From assembly GCF_900103785.1 (NCBI RefSeq), contig NZ_FNHE01000002.1:514298-578297 (forward strand): DNA of 64,000 bases. The letters run 5' to 3'. The notes beneath the pieces are model-generated. The model saw only the letters and a list, made by a program, of their open reading frames with translations. It had not been told where the DNA came from and searched no databases. Both the position numbers and the translations under genes were made by a program. Positions 1 through 7,279 of the stretch are shown piece after piece (the stretch's first letter is position 1; each line of letters starts with the position of its first letter). The DNA comes from Geodermatophilus siccatus. Lineage in GTDB: Bacteria > Actinomycetota > Actinomycetes > Mycobacteriales > Geodermatophilaceae.

Positions 1-219
1 GTCGCTCCCCGGGTGAGATCCGCCTCGCGTTCCCGGGCACGGCCCCGCACCGGTGCTGCAGCCCGTACAGTTGGACTCGGTCGCCGTTGTGCCTCTGCTT
101 CGTTCTCGGACGTCCGCAGTCGTCTCTGCCTGACGTTCCTCTCGGTCCTGCCGGTCGGTGCGGCGCCCCAGGACCGACAGCGGTCGGTCCTGACACGACA
201 GCACGGAGAAGAGAACGAC

Positions 220-423
220 ATGGCTCAGGGCACTGTGAAGTGGTTCAACGCGGAGAAGGGCTTCGGCTTCATCGAGCAGGACGGCGGCGGCGCCGACGTC
301 TTCTGCCACTACTCGGCGATCACCGGGAACGGCTACCGGTCACTGGACGAGGCGCAGCGCGTCGAGTTCGACGTCACCCAGGGCCAGAAGGGCCCGCAGG
401 CGGAGAACGTCCGCGCGATCTGA
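220..423 (+). CDS. cspA: Cold-shock protein, CspA family
   Basis: A 67-residue single cold-shock domain that binds single-stranded RNA/DNA and acts as a cytoplasmic RNA chaperone. RNP1 is visible as KGFGFI (residues 13-18) and RNP2 as VFCHYS (27-32), with the usual family opening [11 protein letters not shown]. The length is that of a complete CspA. The ATG at 220 is chosen because the conserved domain begins immediately after it and a GGAGAAGAG purine stretch precedes it. No gene is seen in the preceding 219 bases, consistent with the long leaders usual for cold-shock genes, though no leader structure was proven. Two strong hairpins follow. Confidence 0.96.
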   Translation: MAQGTVKWFNAEKGFGFIEQDGGGADVFCHYSAITGNGYRSLDEAQRVEFDVTQGQKGPQAENVRAI

Positions 424-428
424 GCGAC

Positions 429-464
429 GGGAGGGGCACGGCGACACTCCGCCGTGCCCCTCCC
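429..464 (+). terminator. Hairpin terminator after cspA
   Basis: A perfect 15-bp inverted repeat (429-443 with 450-464, 6-nt loop) starts five bases after the cspA stop. There is no clear U-run, as is common for terminators in high-GC actinomycetes. Confidence 0.8.
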
Positions 465-480
465 GCACGCACGTTCACCA

Positions 481-515
481 GGGAGGCCCCGCGGTCGGGA
501 ACCGCGGGGCCTCCC
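481..515. terminator. Second hairpin, tandem terminator
   Basis: A second perfect 15-bp inverted repeat (481-495 with 501-515, 5-nt loop) lies 16 bp after the first. It sits between cspA on the plus strand and a small minus-strand gene ending at 569, so it may terminate in both directions. Confidence 0.75.
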
Positions 516-568
516 TCGTCTGCGGCACGCCCACCGCGGTCCCGCGGGCCGGCCGCGGGGCGCTCGGG

Positions 569-763
569 TCACACCGGTCGCGGCGGGCGCCGGCCGGGAG
601 GTGCAGAGGTGGGTCGCGTCCGGGTGAACCGCCATCCCGCCCGCTCCAGCAGCGCGATGCACTGGTCGACCACGGCCTCGATGTCGTACTCCTGCGGCAC
701 CTCCGGCGGCATGGCGACGTCCAGTGCGTTGGCCAGGGCCACGTGGAAGTCACTCCGCGCCAT
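569..763 (-). CDS. Small hypothetical protein, 64 aa
   Basis: I do not recognise a family. The N-terminal ~45 residues look like a real folded peptide with mixed acidic and hydrophobic character (EYDIEAVVDQCIALLERAGW). The tail is rich in Pro and Arg. The ATG start has a strong GGGAGGGG ribosome-binding site seven bases upstream, which is the main reason to call it. It lies on the same strand as, and about 105 bp downstream of, the carotenoid oxygenase gene, so it could be cotranscribed. Function unknown. Confidence 0.55.
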   Translation of the reverse strand: MARSDFHVALANALDVAMPPEVPQEYDIEAVVDQCIALLERAGWRFTRTRPTSAPPGRRPPRPV

Positions 764-869
764 CGTCGCCCCTCCCGTACCGGCTCGCCCGGCTGCGAGC
801 GCCGACGCTGCTCGTCGGCGACACCGCTGATCGTGCCCTGGCCGCCCCCTCGCCGGGGACGGCGGCGGC

Positions 870-2255
870 TCACCGGTCGGCGACCCAGCTGCCGTGGAAG
901 CCGAGCGGGACCCGCACCGGCAGGTGGACGCGGGCGACCGGTGCGCCGGTGAAGTCCTGGGCCGCGAGGACCACCAGGTCCGTGGCTCCGCGGTCGGGGT
1001 CGTGCACGAACGCCAGGACGTAGCCCTCGTCCTCGGCCGCGTCGGGCGCCGAGGGCGCGAACACGGCCTCGCCCACGGTGACGCCGCGGCCGAAGCGGTG
1101 CACCTCGACGCCGCCCGTGGCCAGGTCGTGCTTGAGCAGCGCGTCGGCGAACGCGTCGTCCGCGAAGGTGCCGTCCATCTGCACGGTGGCCCGGCTGACC
1201 TCCGCGGTGACCGCGCTGTAGCCGTAGCGGTGCGGCCGGGAGACCACCCGCTCGTCGGTGCGCGGGAGCTCCTGCGGGCGGTCGTCGAGGCACTCCCGGC
1301 CGACCCTGCCCCTGGCGGGGTCGACGGTCCAGCGGTCCAGCGTCAGCGGGCCCTGCCCGGACAGGGCGGACAGGTCGTAGGAGCCCGCGTAGCGGCAGAG
1401 GTCGACGACGACCCGGTCGCCGTCGTCGTACGCGTTGAGCGTGTGGAAGACCCAGCAGGGGTCCACCTCGAACCAGCGCACCTCGCGGGCGGTCCCCTCC
1501 CGGGGCAGCAGCCCGACCCGGGCCTGGTGCTCCGGGTCCCACCGGTAGGGCAGCGAGGAGCCGGCGGCCGCGGCGGCCATGCTGAAGGTCACCGGGAGGT
1601 CGAGCAGGACGACGTGCCGCTCGGTCAGGGCGAAGTCGTGCATCATCGGCCCGTCCGCGACCGGGACGTCGGTGGTGCTGCTGACCCGCCCGTCGGGGCC
1701 GACGACGACGTGCTGCACGTGGTCCCATCCCCAGAAGTAGGCGACGGCGTGCAGCTCCCCGGTCCGCTGGTCGAGCTTGGTGTGCGCGGCGTACCCGCCC
1801 GGCAGCGTGCCGGCGAAGTCGCACGGACCGACGGTGTCGAGCTCGTCGGTGAGCTCGTAGGGCAGCGCGCCGGCCTCGACGGTGGCGAGCGTGCGCCCGG
1901 CGTGCGCGATGACGTGGGTGTTCGCGGCGAAGTCCATGCCGGCGTGCACCGGCCCCCCGGCCCACCGTTCCCCCAGCGCCTCCGCCACCTGCCGCGAGCG
2001 CACCCAGCGGTTGCGGTACCACTCCGCCCGACCGTCCCGCAGCCGGACGCCGTGCACCATGCCGGGACCCACGAACCAGTGCTGGACCGGGTCGTCGAGG
2101 CCGAGGGGGTTGGGCCCGTTGCGCAGGTACCGCCCGTGCAGCTCGGGAGGGAGGGTCCCGGTCACCGGCAGGTCGAACGCGGTGACCTCCTCCGTGACCG
2201 GCGCGAACGGCCCCTCCAGGAACCGGCCGGCGTCCAGCATCGGGTGGTCGGGCAT
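870..2255 (-). CDS. Carotenoid oxygenase (RPE65/CCD family)
   Basis: A 461-residue non-haem iron dioxygenase that would cleave a carotenoid or related conjugated double bond in the cytoplasm. The four iron-binding histidines of the seven-bladed propeller are visible in their usual contexts: AHTKLD, MMHDFALTE, VFHTLNAYDDGD and the C-terminal FHGSW. Length matches bacterial members. The frame stays open upstream to 2753, but the conserved family N-terminus (GRFLEGPFAPVTEE) begins right after the ATG at 2255, which has a GGGGGGA purine stretch, so the upstream part is not included. The substrate cannot be told from sequence; apocarotenoid or lignostilbene cleavage are alternatives. Confidence 0.92.
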   Translation of the reverse strand: MPDHPMLDAGRFLEGPFAPVTEEVTAFDLPVTGTLPPELHGRYLRNGPNPLGLDDPVQHWFVGPGMVHGVRLRDGRAEWYRNRWVRSRQVAEALGERWAGGPVHAGMDFAANTHVIAHAGRTLATVEAGALPYELTDELDTVGPCDFAGTLPGGYAAHTKLDQRTGELHAVAYFWGWDHVQHVVVGPDGRVSSTTDVPVADGPMMHDFALTERHVVLLDLPVTFSMAAAAAGSSLPYRWDPEHQARVGLLPREGTAREVRWFEVDPCWVFHTLNAYDDGDRVVVDLCRYAGSYDLSALSGQGPLTLDRWTVDPARGRVGRECLDDRPQELPRTDERVVSRPHRYGYSAVTAEVSRATVQMDGTFADDAFADALLKHDLATGGVEVHRFGRGVTVGEAVFAPSAPDAAEDEGYVLAFVHDPDRGATDLVVLAAQDFTGAPVARVHLPVRVPLGFHGSWVADR

Positions 2256-2349
2256 CGCGGTCCCCCCGGCGGTCGTCGGCCTCGATCCGTGTCGTCGCCC
2301 TGCACCCGGGAGTGTGGCCCTCCGGCGTCGCGCGGGAAAGCCGGCGGCG

Positions 2350-2753
2350 CCGGCCTCAGCCGTCCGCCGGCGGGACTCGTCGGCGACCCCGGCGCCGATC
2401 TCCCGGCCGTCGTCCACCGGGTCGCGGAAGTGCACCCCGAGCCGGACCCGCGCGTCGGCGACGTCGTCCAGCCAGGCCCCCGCGTCGTCGTGGACCCGGG
2501 TGGTGTTCGTGACGGTGCTGCGGATCGCCCGTCCAGCTGCCCGGGACCGAACGGCTCCTCGGGGTCCCGCCGACGGCCGAGCTGACGCAGCCGTGTCCGC
2601 CGGGGCTCTCCGGGTGGGGCGGAGCCGACCGCAGCGAGGTCCACGCCGGGTCGGCCGCGGTGGCGTCGTTGCCGTCCCGGTCGGCGTGCCGGCGACGAGG
2701 AGCAGCGCTGCGGCCACGATCGCCTGGCGCTGCGCGGTGCGGGTCCTGGTCAT
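2350..2753 (-). pseudogene. Vanadium-dependent haloperoxidase (PAP2 superfamily) remnant
   Basis: Reading the minus strand, three pieces of a vanadium haloperoxidase appear in order but in different frames. An export-signal-like start lies at 2753-2664 (MTRTRTAQRQAIVAAALLLV). The signature APPHPESPGGHGC, degenerate from the usual TPPHPxYPSGHA, is at about 2643-2575 in a second frame. The C-terminal piece ARVRLGVHFRDPVDDG is at about 2525-2364 back in the first frame. The central several hundred residues are missing, so this is a deleted and frameshifted relic. Its last part is in frame with the downstream carotenoid oxygenase, which explains that gene's apparent extension. Confidence 0.7.
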
Positions 2754-2961
2754 GGCGGCTCTCCTGACCTCCCGGCTCCCTCCCGCCGTCCGGGCTGGGC
2801 AGTGTCCACGGGGTGCCCGACGTGCCGCCGTCCCCCGCCACCCGGGGTCCCCTCCCCGGGCCCGGCGGCGGTCGTGGGAGCCGGACCGGACGCTGTTCCG
2901 GTGGCTGCGCCAGGGACAGGGCCCCGTGCCCCCCGCCCGCGACGTCCCCGGCGAGGTCCGG

Positions 2962-3372
2962 TCAGGTGATGATCGGGTCGACGTCCCGCGTGCAGAACAT
3001 GCACACCGTCGCGTCCACCGGGATGAAGCTCTTGCAGTGGTCGCACTCCCGGCTGCCCTGCGCGCCGGCGGTCTCCCGGCCGGTGGCGCGCCGGACGGCC
3101 TGGACGAGGAACATGATCGTGAGGGCCAGCAGCAGGAACGAGACCAGCGCCGTCAGGAACGACCCGTAGCGGATCTCCGCGCCGTTCACCGTCAGCACGA
3201 GGGCGTCGAAGTTGGGCTCGCCGAAGATCGCGGCGACGAGCGGCAGGATGACGTCGCCCACCAGTGACTCGACGACCGTCGCGAACGCCGCCCCGATCGC
3301 CAGGCCCACGGCCAGGTCGATGAGGCTGCCGGAGAAGGCGAAGTTGCGGAAGTTGGTGAGCAGCGTGCGCAC
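2962..3372 (-). CDS. mscL: Large-conductance mechanosensitive channel MscL with C-terminal zinc ribbon
   Basis: A 136-residue inner-membrane channel that opens under high membrane tension to release solutes. The N-terminal amphipathic helix and TM1 (NFRNFAFSGSLIDLAVGLAIGA), the periplasmic loop and TM2 (about residues 70-95) follow the MscL pattern. The tail is unusual: two CxxC pairs (CDHC and CMFC, about residues 110-130) form a rubredoxin/zinc-ribbon-like module. GTG start chosen: AGGAGG lies five bases upstream and the family N-terminus begins there. A strong hairpin separates its start side from metQ. Confidence 0.93.
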   Translation of the reverse strand: MRTLLTNFRNFAFSGSLIDLAVGLAIGAAFATVVESLVGDVILPLVAAIFGEPNFDALVLTVNGAEIRYGSFLTALVSFLLLALTIMFLVQAVRRATGRETAGAQGSRECDHCKSFIPVDATVCMFCTRDVDPIIT

Positions 3373-3506
3373 GTGTCCTCCTGCTGATGTGGGCGCCGGA
3401 GCCCGGGGCTGACGGGCCCGGAGGCCCGGACCCGTCACTTCCCACCGCGCGCGGCGCTACTCGCCGCCGGACCGTTCCCGCGGACCACGACCGGCACCGC
3501 ACGCGA

Positions 3507-3540
3507 CAGGGGCCGGCCGGGAACTCCCGGCCGGCCCCTG
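3507..3540 (-). terminator. Hairpin terminator after metQ
   Basis: A perfect 15-bp inverted repeat (3507-3521 with 3526-3540) has a four-base loop. It lies just past the metQ stop, so it ends the metNIQ transcript; mscL begins beyond it. Confidence 0.85.
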
Positions 3541-3551
3541 CGCGGCGACGG

Positions 3552-4373
3552 TCAGAAGGCGGGGATGACCGCGCCCTCGTAGGTGTCCTCGATGAACTGA
3601 CGCACCTCGGCGGAGTGCAGCAACCCCTCGAGCTGCTGGATCCGCTCGTCGTCCTCGGTGCCGGTCCGCACGACCAGCAGGTTGGCGTTGGGGTTGCCCT
3701 CGGCCGACTCCAGCGCGAGGGCGTCCTCGGCCGGGACGAGGTCGGCCTCGATGGCGTAGTTGCCGTTGATCACCGCGATGTCGACGTCGGCCAGCGACCG
3801 GGGCACCTGCGCGGCCTCGACCTCGGAGATCTTCAGGTCCTTCGGGTTGTCCTGGACGTCCATCGACGTCGGCGCCGCGTCGCCGGTGTCGGCCAGGGTG
3901 ATCAGCCCGTTGGCCTCGAGCAGCCGCAGCGCCCGGGCGGCGTTGGTGGGGTCGTTCGGGATCGCCACGGTCGCGCCGTCGGGGAGGGCCGCGAGGTCGG
4001 TCAGCGACTGCGAGTAGATGCCCAGGGGCTCGATGTGCACCGGGGCCAGCGGGGTGAAGTCGTAGCCGGCGCTGGCCTCCTGCTCCTCCAGGTACGGGAT
4101 GGTCTGGAAGTAGTTGGCGTCCAGGGACCCGTCGTCCAGCGCGACGTTGGGCTGCACGTAGTCGGTGAACTCGACGATGTCGAGGTCCAGGCCGGCGTCC
4201 GCGGCCAGGTTCTCGTCGACGAAGCGCAGGATCTCGGCGTGCGGCACCGGGGACGCGCCCACCCGCAGCGGCTCGTCGGCCGCGGACAGCTCGGCCTCGC
4301 CACCGCCGCAGGCGGCCAGGAGGGCGGTCGCCGCGGACGCGGCCAGGAGCGAGGTGAGACGACGGGAACGCAT
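3552..4373 (-). CDS. metQ: Methionine ABC transporter substrate-binding lipoprotein
   Basis: A 273-residue NlpA/MetQ-family lipoprotein that delivers methionine (L-, D- or a derivative) to MetNI. The signal ends in a lipobox, LLAACGGG, so it is anchored outside the membrane. The mature part has family motifs such as the VGASPVPHAEIL opening and NYFQTIPYL. The ATG at 4373 has GAGGAGGA upstream and begins the signal peptide; the frame is open further upstream without a signal. It is the last gene of metN-metI-metQ, consistent with control by the SAM riboswitch upstream of metN. Confidence 0.95.
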   Translation of the reverse strand: MRSRRLTSLLAASAATALLAACGGGEAELSAADEPLRVGASPVPHAEILRFVDENLAADAGLDLDIVEFTDYVQPNVALDDGSLDANYFQTIPYLEEQEASAGYDFTPLAPVHIEPLGIYSQSLTDLAALPDGATVAIPNDPTNAARALRLLEANGLITLADTGDAAPTSMDVQDNPKDLKISEVEAAQVPRSLADVDIAVINGNYAIEADLVPAEDALALESAEGNPNANLLVVRTGTEDDERIQQLEGLLHSAEVRQFIEDTYEGAVIPAF

Positions 4374-4428
4374 GACGGGGGTCCTCCTCGGACGTGGTGG
4401 GGGCGGTGGCCGGCCGGCCACCGCAGGG

Positions 4429-5088
4429 TCAGACGTGCGCCAGCCGGCGCGCCCAGTGGTCGCCGGCCCACTGCAGGGCCTGCACGATCCCGAGCAGCAG
4501 GACGACGGTCAGCAGGGTGATGTCGGTCCGGAACTGCTGGTAGCCGAAGCGGATGGCGAAGTCGCCGAGCCCGCCACCGCCGACGGCGCCGGCCATCGCC
4601 GAGTAGCTGATGAGCGCGACGACGGTGACCGTGATCCCGGCGATGAGCGAGGGCCGCGCCTCGGGCAGCAGCACGGTGCGGACGACGTCCCGGCGGCGCG
4701 CGCCCATGGACATCGCCGCCTCGACCTTCCCGGGCGCGACCTCCCGGAGACTGGTCTCCACCAGGCGGGCGAGGAAGGGGACGGCGCCGATCGTCAGCGG
4801 CACGATGGCCGCCGTCGAGCCGATCGTCGTCCCGACGATGCCACGGGTGACCGGCGCGACCAGGAACAGCAGGATGATGAACGGCAGCGAGCGGCCGAGG
4901 TTGACCACCAGCCCCAGGAACCGGTTGAGCAGCGGCTGCGGGGTCAGCGCGCCGGGGGCGGTGACGGTCAGCAGGATCCCGAGCGGGATGCCGAGCAGCA
5001 CGGTGAGCAGGGCCGAGACCCCGACCATGTACAGCGTCTCACCGGTCGCCTCGACCAGCTGCGGCCAGACGCGGGTCCAGTCGCTCAT
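4429..5088 (-). CDS. metI: Methionine ABC transporter permease
   Basis: A 219-residue inner-membrane permease with about five membrane segments and the BPD_transp_1 EAA-type loop (EVAPGKVEAAMSMGA) that docks on the MetN ATPase. Length is typical of MetI. The ATG overlaps the metN stop by four bases (ATGA), indicating translational coupling; 55 bp separate it from metQ. Confidence 0.95.
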   Translation of the reverse strand: MSDWTRVWPQLVEATGETLYMVGVSALLTVLLGIPLGILLTVTAPGALTPQPLLNRFLGLVVNLGRSLPFIILLFLVAPVTRGIVGTTIGSTAAIVPLTIGAVPFLARLVETSLREVAPGKVEAAMSMGARRRDVVRTVLLPEARPSLIAGITVTVVALISYSAMAGAVGGGGLGDFAIRFGYQQFRTDITLLTVVLLLGIVQALQWAGDHWARRLAHV

Positions 5089-6119
5089 CGGCCCGCACCC
5101 GTCGCCGCCACCGCGTCGGTGTCCCGGGGTACCGCCTCGATGAGGACGCCGTCGTCGCGCAGACCGCGCAGCGCCCCGTCCAGCCGGCTCAGGTCGCCGG
5201 TGGCCCGCAGCAGCAACCGGCCGTAGCGGCCCCCGGCGACGGTCTCCACCGAACCGCCGGCGACCTCCACCGCGAGCCCCAGCTGCCCGATCAGGGTCTG
5301 CAGGACGACGGTCTCGGGCGTGCGGTCGGTGACGGTCACCCGGAGGAGGACCCCGCTGTGGCCGGCGCCGGCGTCGGCGAGCGGCGCGGGCAGCAGGGCG
5401 TCGCTCAGCGGCGAGTGCTCCCGGGTCAGGACCTCCGAGAGCCGGCCGCTGTCCACGACGCGGCCCCGCTCGAGGAGGACGGCGCTGTCGCACACGGCCT
5501 TGACCACCGCCATCTCGTGGGTGATGAGCAGCACGGTCAGGCCGAGCTCGGAGCGCACCCGGCGCAGGAGCTCCAGCACGCCGGTGGTGCTGGCCTGGTC
5601 CAGGGCGGAGGTCGCCTCGTCGCAGAGCAGCACCTTCGGGCGGACGGCCAGGGCCCGGGCGATCGCCACCCGCTGCTTCTGCCCGCCGGAGAGCTGCCCG
5701 GGGTGCGCGTCGGCCCGCTCCCCCAGCCCGACCAGGTCCAGCAGCTCGACGGCCCGGCGGCGGCGCTCGGCCCGGCCGACGCCGGCCAGCTCGAGCGGGT
5801 GCTCGACGTTGCCGGCCGCGGTCCGCGAGTCGAGGAGCTCGAAGTGCTGGAAGACCATCCCGATGGAGCGGCGGGCCTGCCGCACCTGGTCGTCCGGCAG
5901 GTCGGTGAGCACCCGGCCGTCGACGGTCACCGACCCCGACGTGGGCCGCTCCAGCAGGTTGACCAGGCGCACCAGGGTGCTCTTGCCCGACCCGCTCGGG
6001 CCGACCACGCCGGCGAACTCACCGGCCTCGACCTGCAGGGTGACGCCGTCGACGGCGACGACCTCCCCGGACCGCCTCCGGGCGGGGAAGACCTTGCGGA
6101 CGTCGTGCAGATCTATCAC
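5085..6119 (-). CDS. metN: Methionine ABC transporter ATP-binding protein
   Basis: A 344-residue cytoplasmic ATPase. Walker A is GPSGSGKST (residues 40-48), the signature is LSGGQKQR and Walker B is VLLCDEATSALD. The C-terminal ~90 residues form a NIL domain, the regulatory domain of MetN proteins that senses methionine. GTG start at 6119; a GAGGA motif lies about a dozen bases upstream. First gene of the operon, preceded by a leader of about 260 nt that begins with a SAM-I-like aptamer. Confidence 0.96.
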   Translation of the reverse strand: MIDLHDVRKVFPARRRSGEVVAVDGVTLQVEAGEFAGVVGPSGSGKSTLVRLVNLLERPTSGSVTVDGRVLTDLPDDQVRQARRSIGMVFQHFELLDSRTAAGNVEHPLELAGVGRAERRRRAVELLDLVGLGERADAHPGQLSGGQKQRVAIARALAVRPKVLLCDEATSALDQASTTGVLELLRRVRSELGLTVLLITHEMAVVKAVCDSAVLLERGRVVDSGRLSEVLTREHSPLSDALLPAPLADAGAGHSGVLLRVTVTDRTPETVVLQTLIGQLGLAVEVAGGSVETVAGGRYGRLLLRATGDLSRLDGALRGLRDDGVLIEAVPRDTDAVAATGAGR

Positions 6120-6207
6120 GGGCGGGCAGTCCTCGGAGGTGAGCAGGCGGGAACGGGATCCGGACGGCGGCGGTCGACGGGCAGCCCCGGGCAGGGCCGC
6201 ACGACGG

Positions 6208-6222
6208 CCGGACGGCGTCCGG
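6208..6222 (-). other. Possible expression-platform hairpin in the met leader
   Basis: CCGGAC/GTCCGG can form a 6-bp stem with a 3-nt loop between the aptamer and metN. Another stem, GCCCCG/CGGGGC, lies at 6257-6273. These may be parts of the riboswitch output, but alternative pairing with the aptamer was not resolved by eye. The rest of 6120-6381 shows no gene. Confidence 0.3.
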
Positions 6223-6381
6223 GGCGGCGCGGGGAACGACGCGCCAGCGGCTGTGTGCCCCGGACGGCGGGGCGGCTACCGCGACGCGGCCCGGGTGGTC
6301 AGCGACACAGGGCCGCGGCGGTGCGGCACAGGTCGACGTGCCGGCGGGCCCACGTGGGCGCTGGGCCTGTCATCGCGTCCT

Positions 6382-6470
6382 CCATCGGTCCTGGCAGTAG
6401 CACCCTCGTCCGCCGGGGCGGGGGGTTGCTGCGGCGTCGTCGAGCCAGGTCTCTCGGCCGCTCCGGATGG
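6382..6470 (-). ncRNA. SAM-I-type (S-box) riboswitch of metNIQ
   Basis: Read on the minus strand, this leader shows the S-box core: GAGAGACCTGGC followed by a CGACGACGCCGC segment, GCAACC, and after a G/C-rich P3 the block GGTGCTACTGCC. The ends CCATC (6466-6470) and GATGG (6382-6386) pair as P1, and GCGGC/GCCGC can pair as P2. The methionine import operon lies downstream on the same strand, which is the expected target. A normal P4 stem is hard to find, so it may be a shortened variant. SAM binding should lower transporter expression. Confidence 0.82.
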
Positions 6471-6482
6471 CGTTGCCCATCG

Positions 6483-6488
6483 ACTCTA
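6483..6488 (-). promoter_or_regulatory. -10 box of the metNIQ leader
   Basis: TAGAGT on the minus strand lies 12 bp upstream of the riboswitch P1 stem, so transcription would start just before the aptamer. No convincing -35 box is seen. Confidence 0.5.
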
Positions 6489-6700
6489 CTGAGCCGACCG
6501 GCCCGACCGACACGCCGGACCTGCGACCTCGCCCACAGGCGGCGGGTCCGGCAGCACCCCGGGAGTCCCCCCGGTCGCGCGGCCGACCACGACCGGCGGG
6601 CGCGAGCGGATCCCGGCCGCACGCCGCGGATTGCCGTACGCCGAGGTCAGGAGCACCGTGGCGCTCGACACCTCCCACCGCACGGACCCCGGAGGCCGCG

Positions 6701-7279
6701 GTGCACCTGACCCCCCGCGAGCAGGAACGCCTGCTGCTCTTCAGCGCCGCCGAACTCGCCCGCCGGCGGCTGACCCGGGGCGCGCGCCTGGGCGCGACCG
6801 AGGCGATCGCCCTGGTCTGCGACGAGGTCCTGGAGATGGCCTGGGACGGGCTGCCGCTCCACGAGGTCGTCCGGCGGGCCCGGAGCGTGGTCGCGGCCGA
6901 CCAGGTGCTGCCCGGGGTCGCCACCACGGTGCCCAGCGTGCAGGTGGAGGCGCTGTTCCCCCACGGCACGTCCCTGGTGCACGTGCCCGAGCCCTTCGGC
7001 CCGGCCGACCCGACCGGTCCGGGCGCCGTCCTCGCGCAGGACGGCGACGTCGAGCTGGCGCCGGGCCGGCTCCGGCGCACGGTCGAGGTCACCAACCGCA
7101 GCGACCGCTCCGTGTGGATCTCCTCGCACTTCCCCCTGGAGGAGGTCAACCCGGCGGTCGAGCTCGACCGCGACGCGGTGCGTGGCTTCCGGCTCGACCT
7201 GCCGGCCGGGGTCAGCCGGGAGTTCCCGCCGGGCACCACCTCCGTCGTGCCCGTGGTGGCCCGCGGAGGTCAGCGGTGA
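6701..7279 (+). CDS. ureAB: Fused urease gamma/beta subunit
   Basis: A 192-residue fusion of urease gamma (residues 1 to about 100, opening HLTPREQERLL) and beta (from about 105, with the EVTNRSDRSVWISSHFPLEEVN core). It should form the structural frame around the alpha subunit. GTG start chosen: GGAGG lies five bases upstream and it gives the exact family N-terminus. The stop overlaps the next start (GTGA). A weak promoter (TTGCCG, 17 bp, CACCGT) may lie near 6633-6661. Gamma/beta fusions paired with an unusual alpha subunit also occur, from memory, in Streptomyces; this is not verified here. Confidence 0.93.
   Translation: MHLTPREQERLLLFSAAELARRRLTRGARLGATEAIALVCDEVLEMAWDGLPLHEVVRRARSVVAADQVLPGVATTVPSVQVEALFPHGTSLVHVPEPFGPADPTGPGAVLAQDGDVELAPGRLRRTVEVTNRSDRSVWISSHFPLEEVNPAVELDRDAVRGFRLDLPAGVSREFPPGTTSVVPVVARGGQR

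Noticed and set aside
1..219. Longer cold-shock protein starting near position 13
   Set aside because: The upstream residues are basic and non-conserved; the standard 67-residue CspA begins at 220.
2256..2753. N-terminal extension of the carotenoid oxygenase
   Set aside because: The extra sequence is haloperoxidase-like and lies before a good ATG with a purine-rich site at 2255, so it is a separate decayed gene.
6467..6700. Upstream extension of the urease gamma/beta gene
   Set aside because: The added residues are low-complexity and the true family N-terminus starts at GTG 6701 with GGAGG; the region also holds the opposing met promoter.
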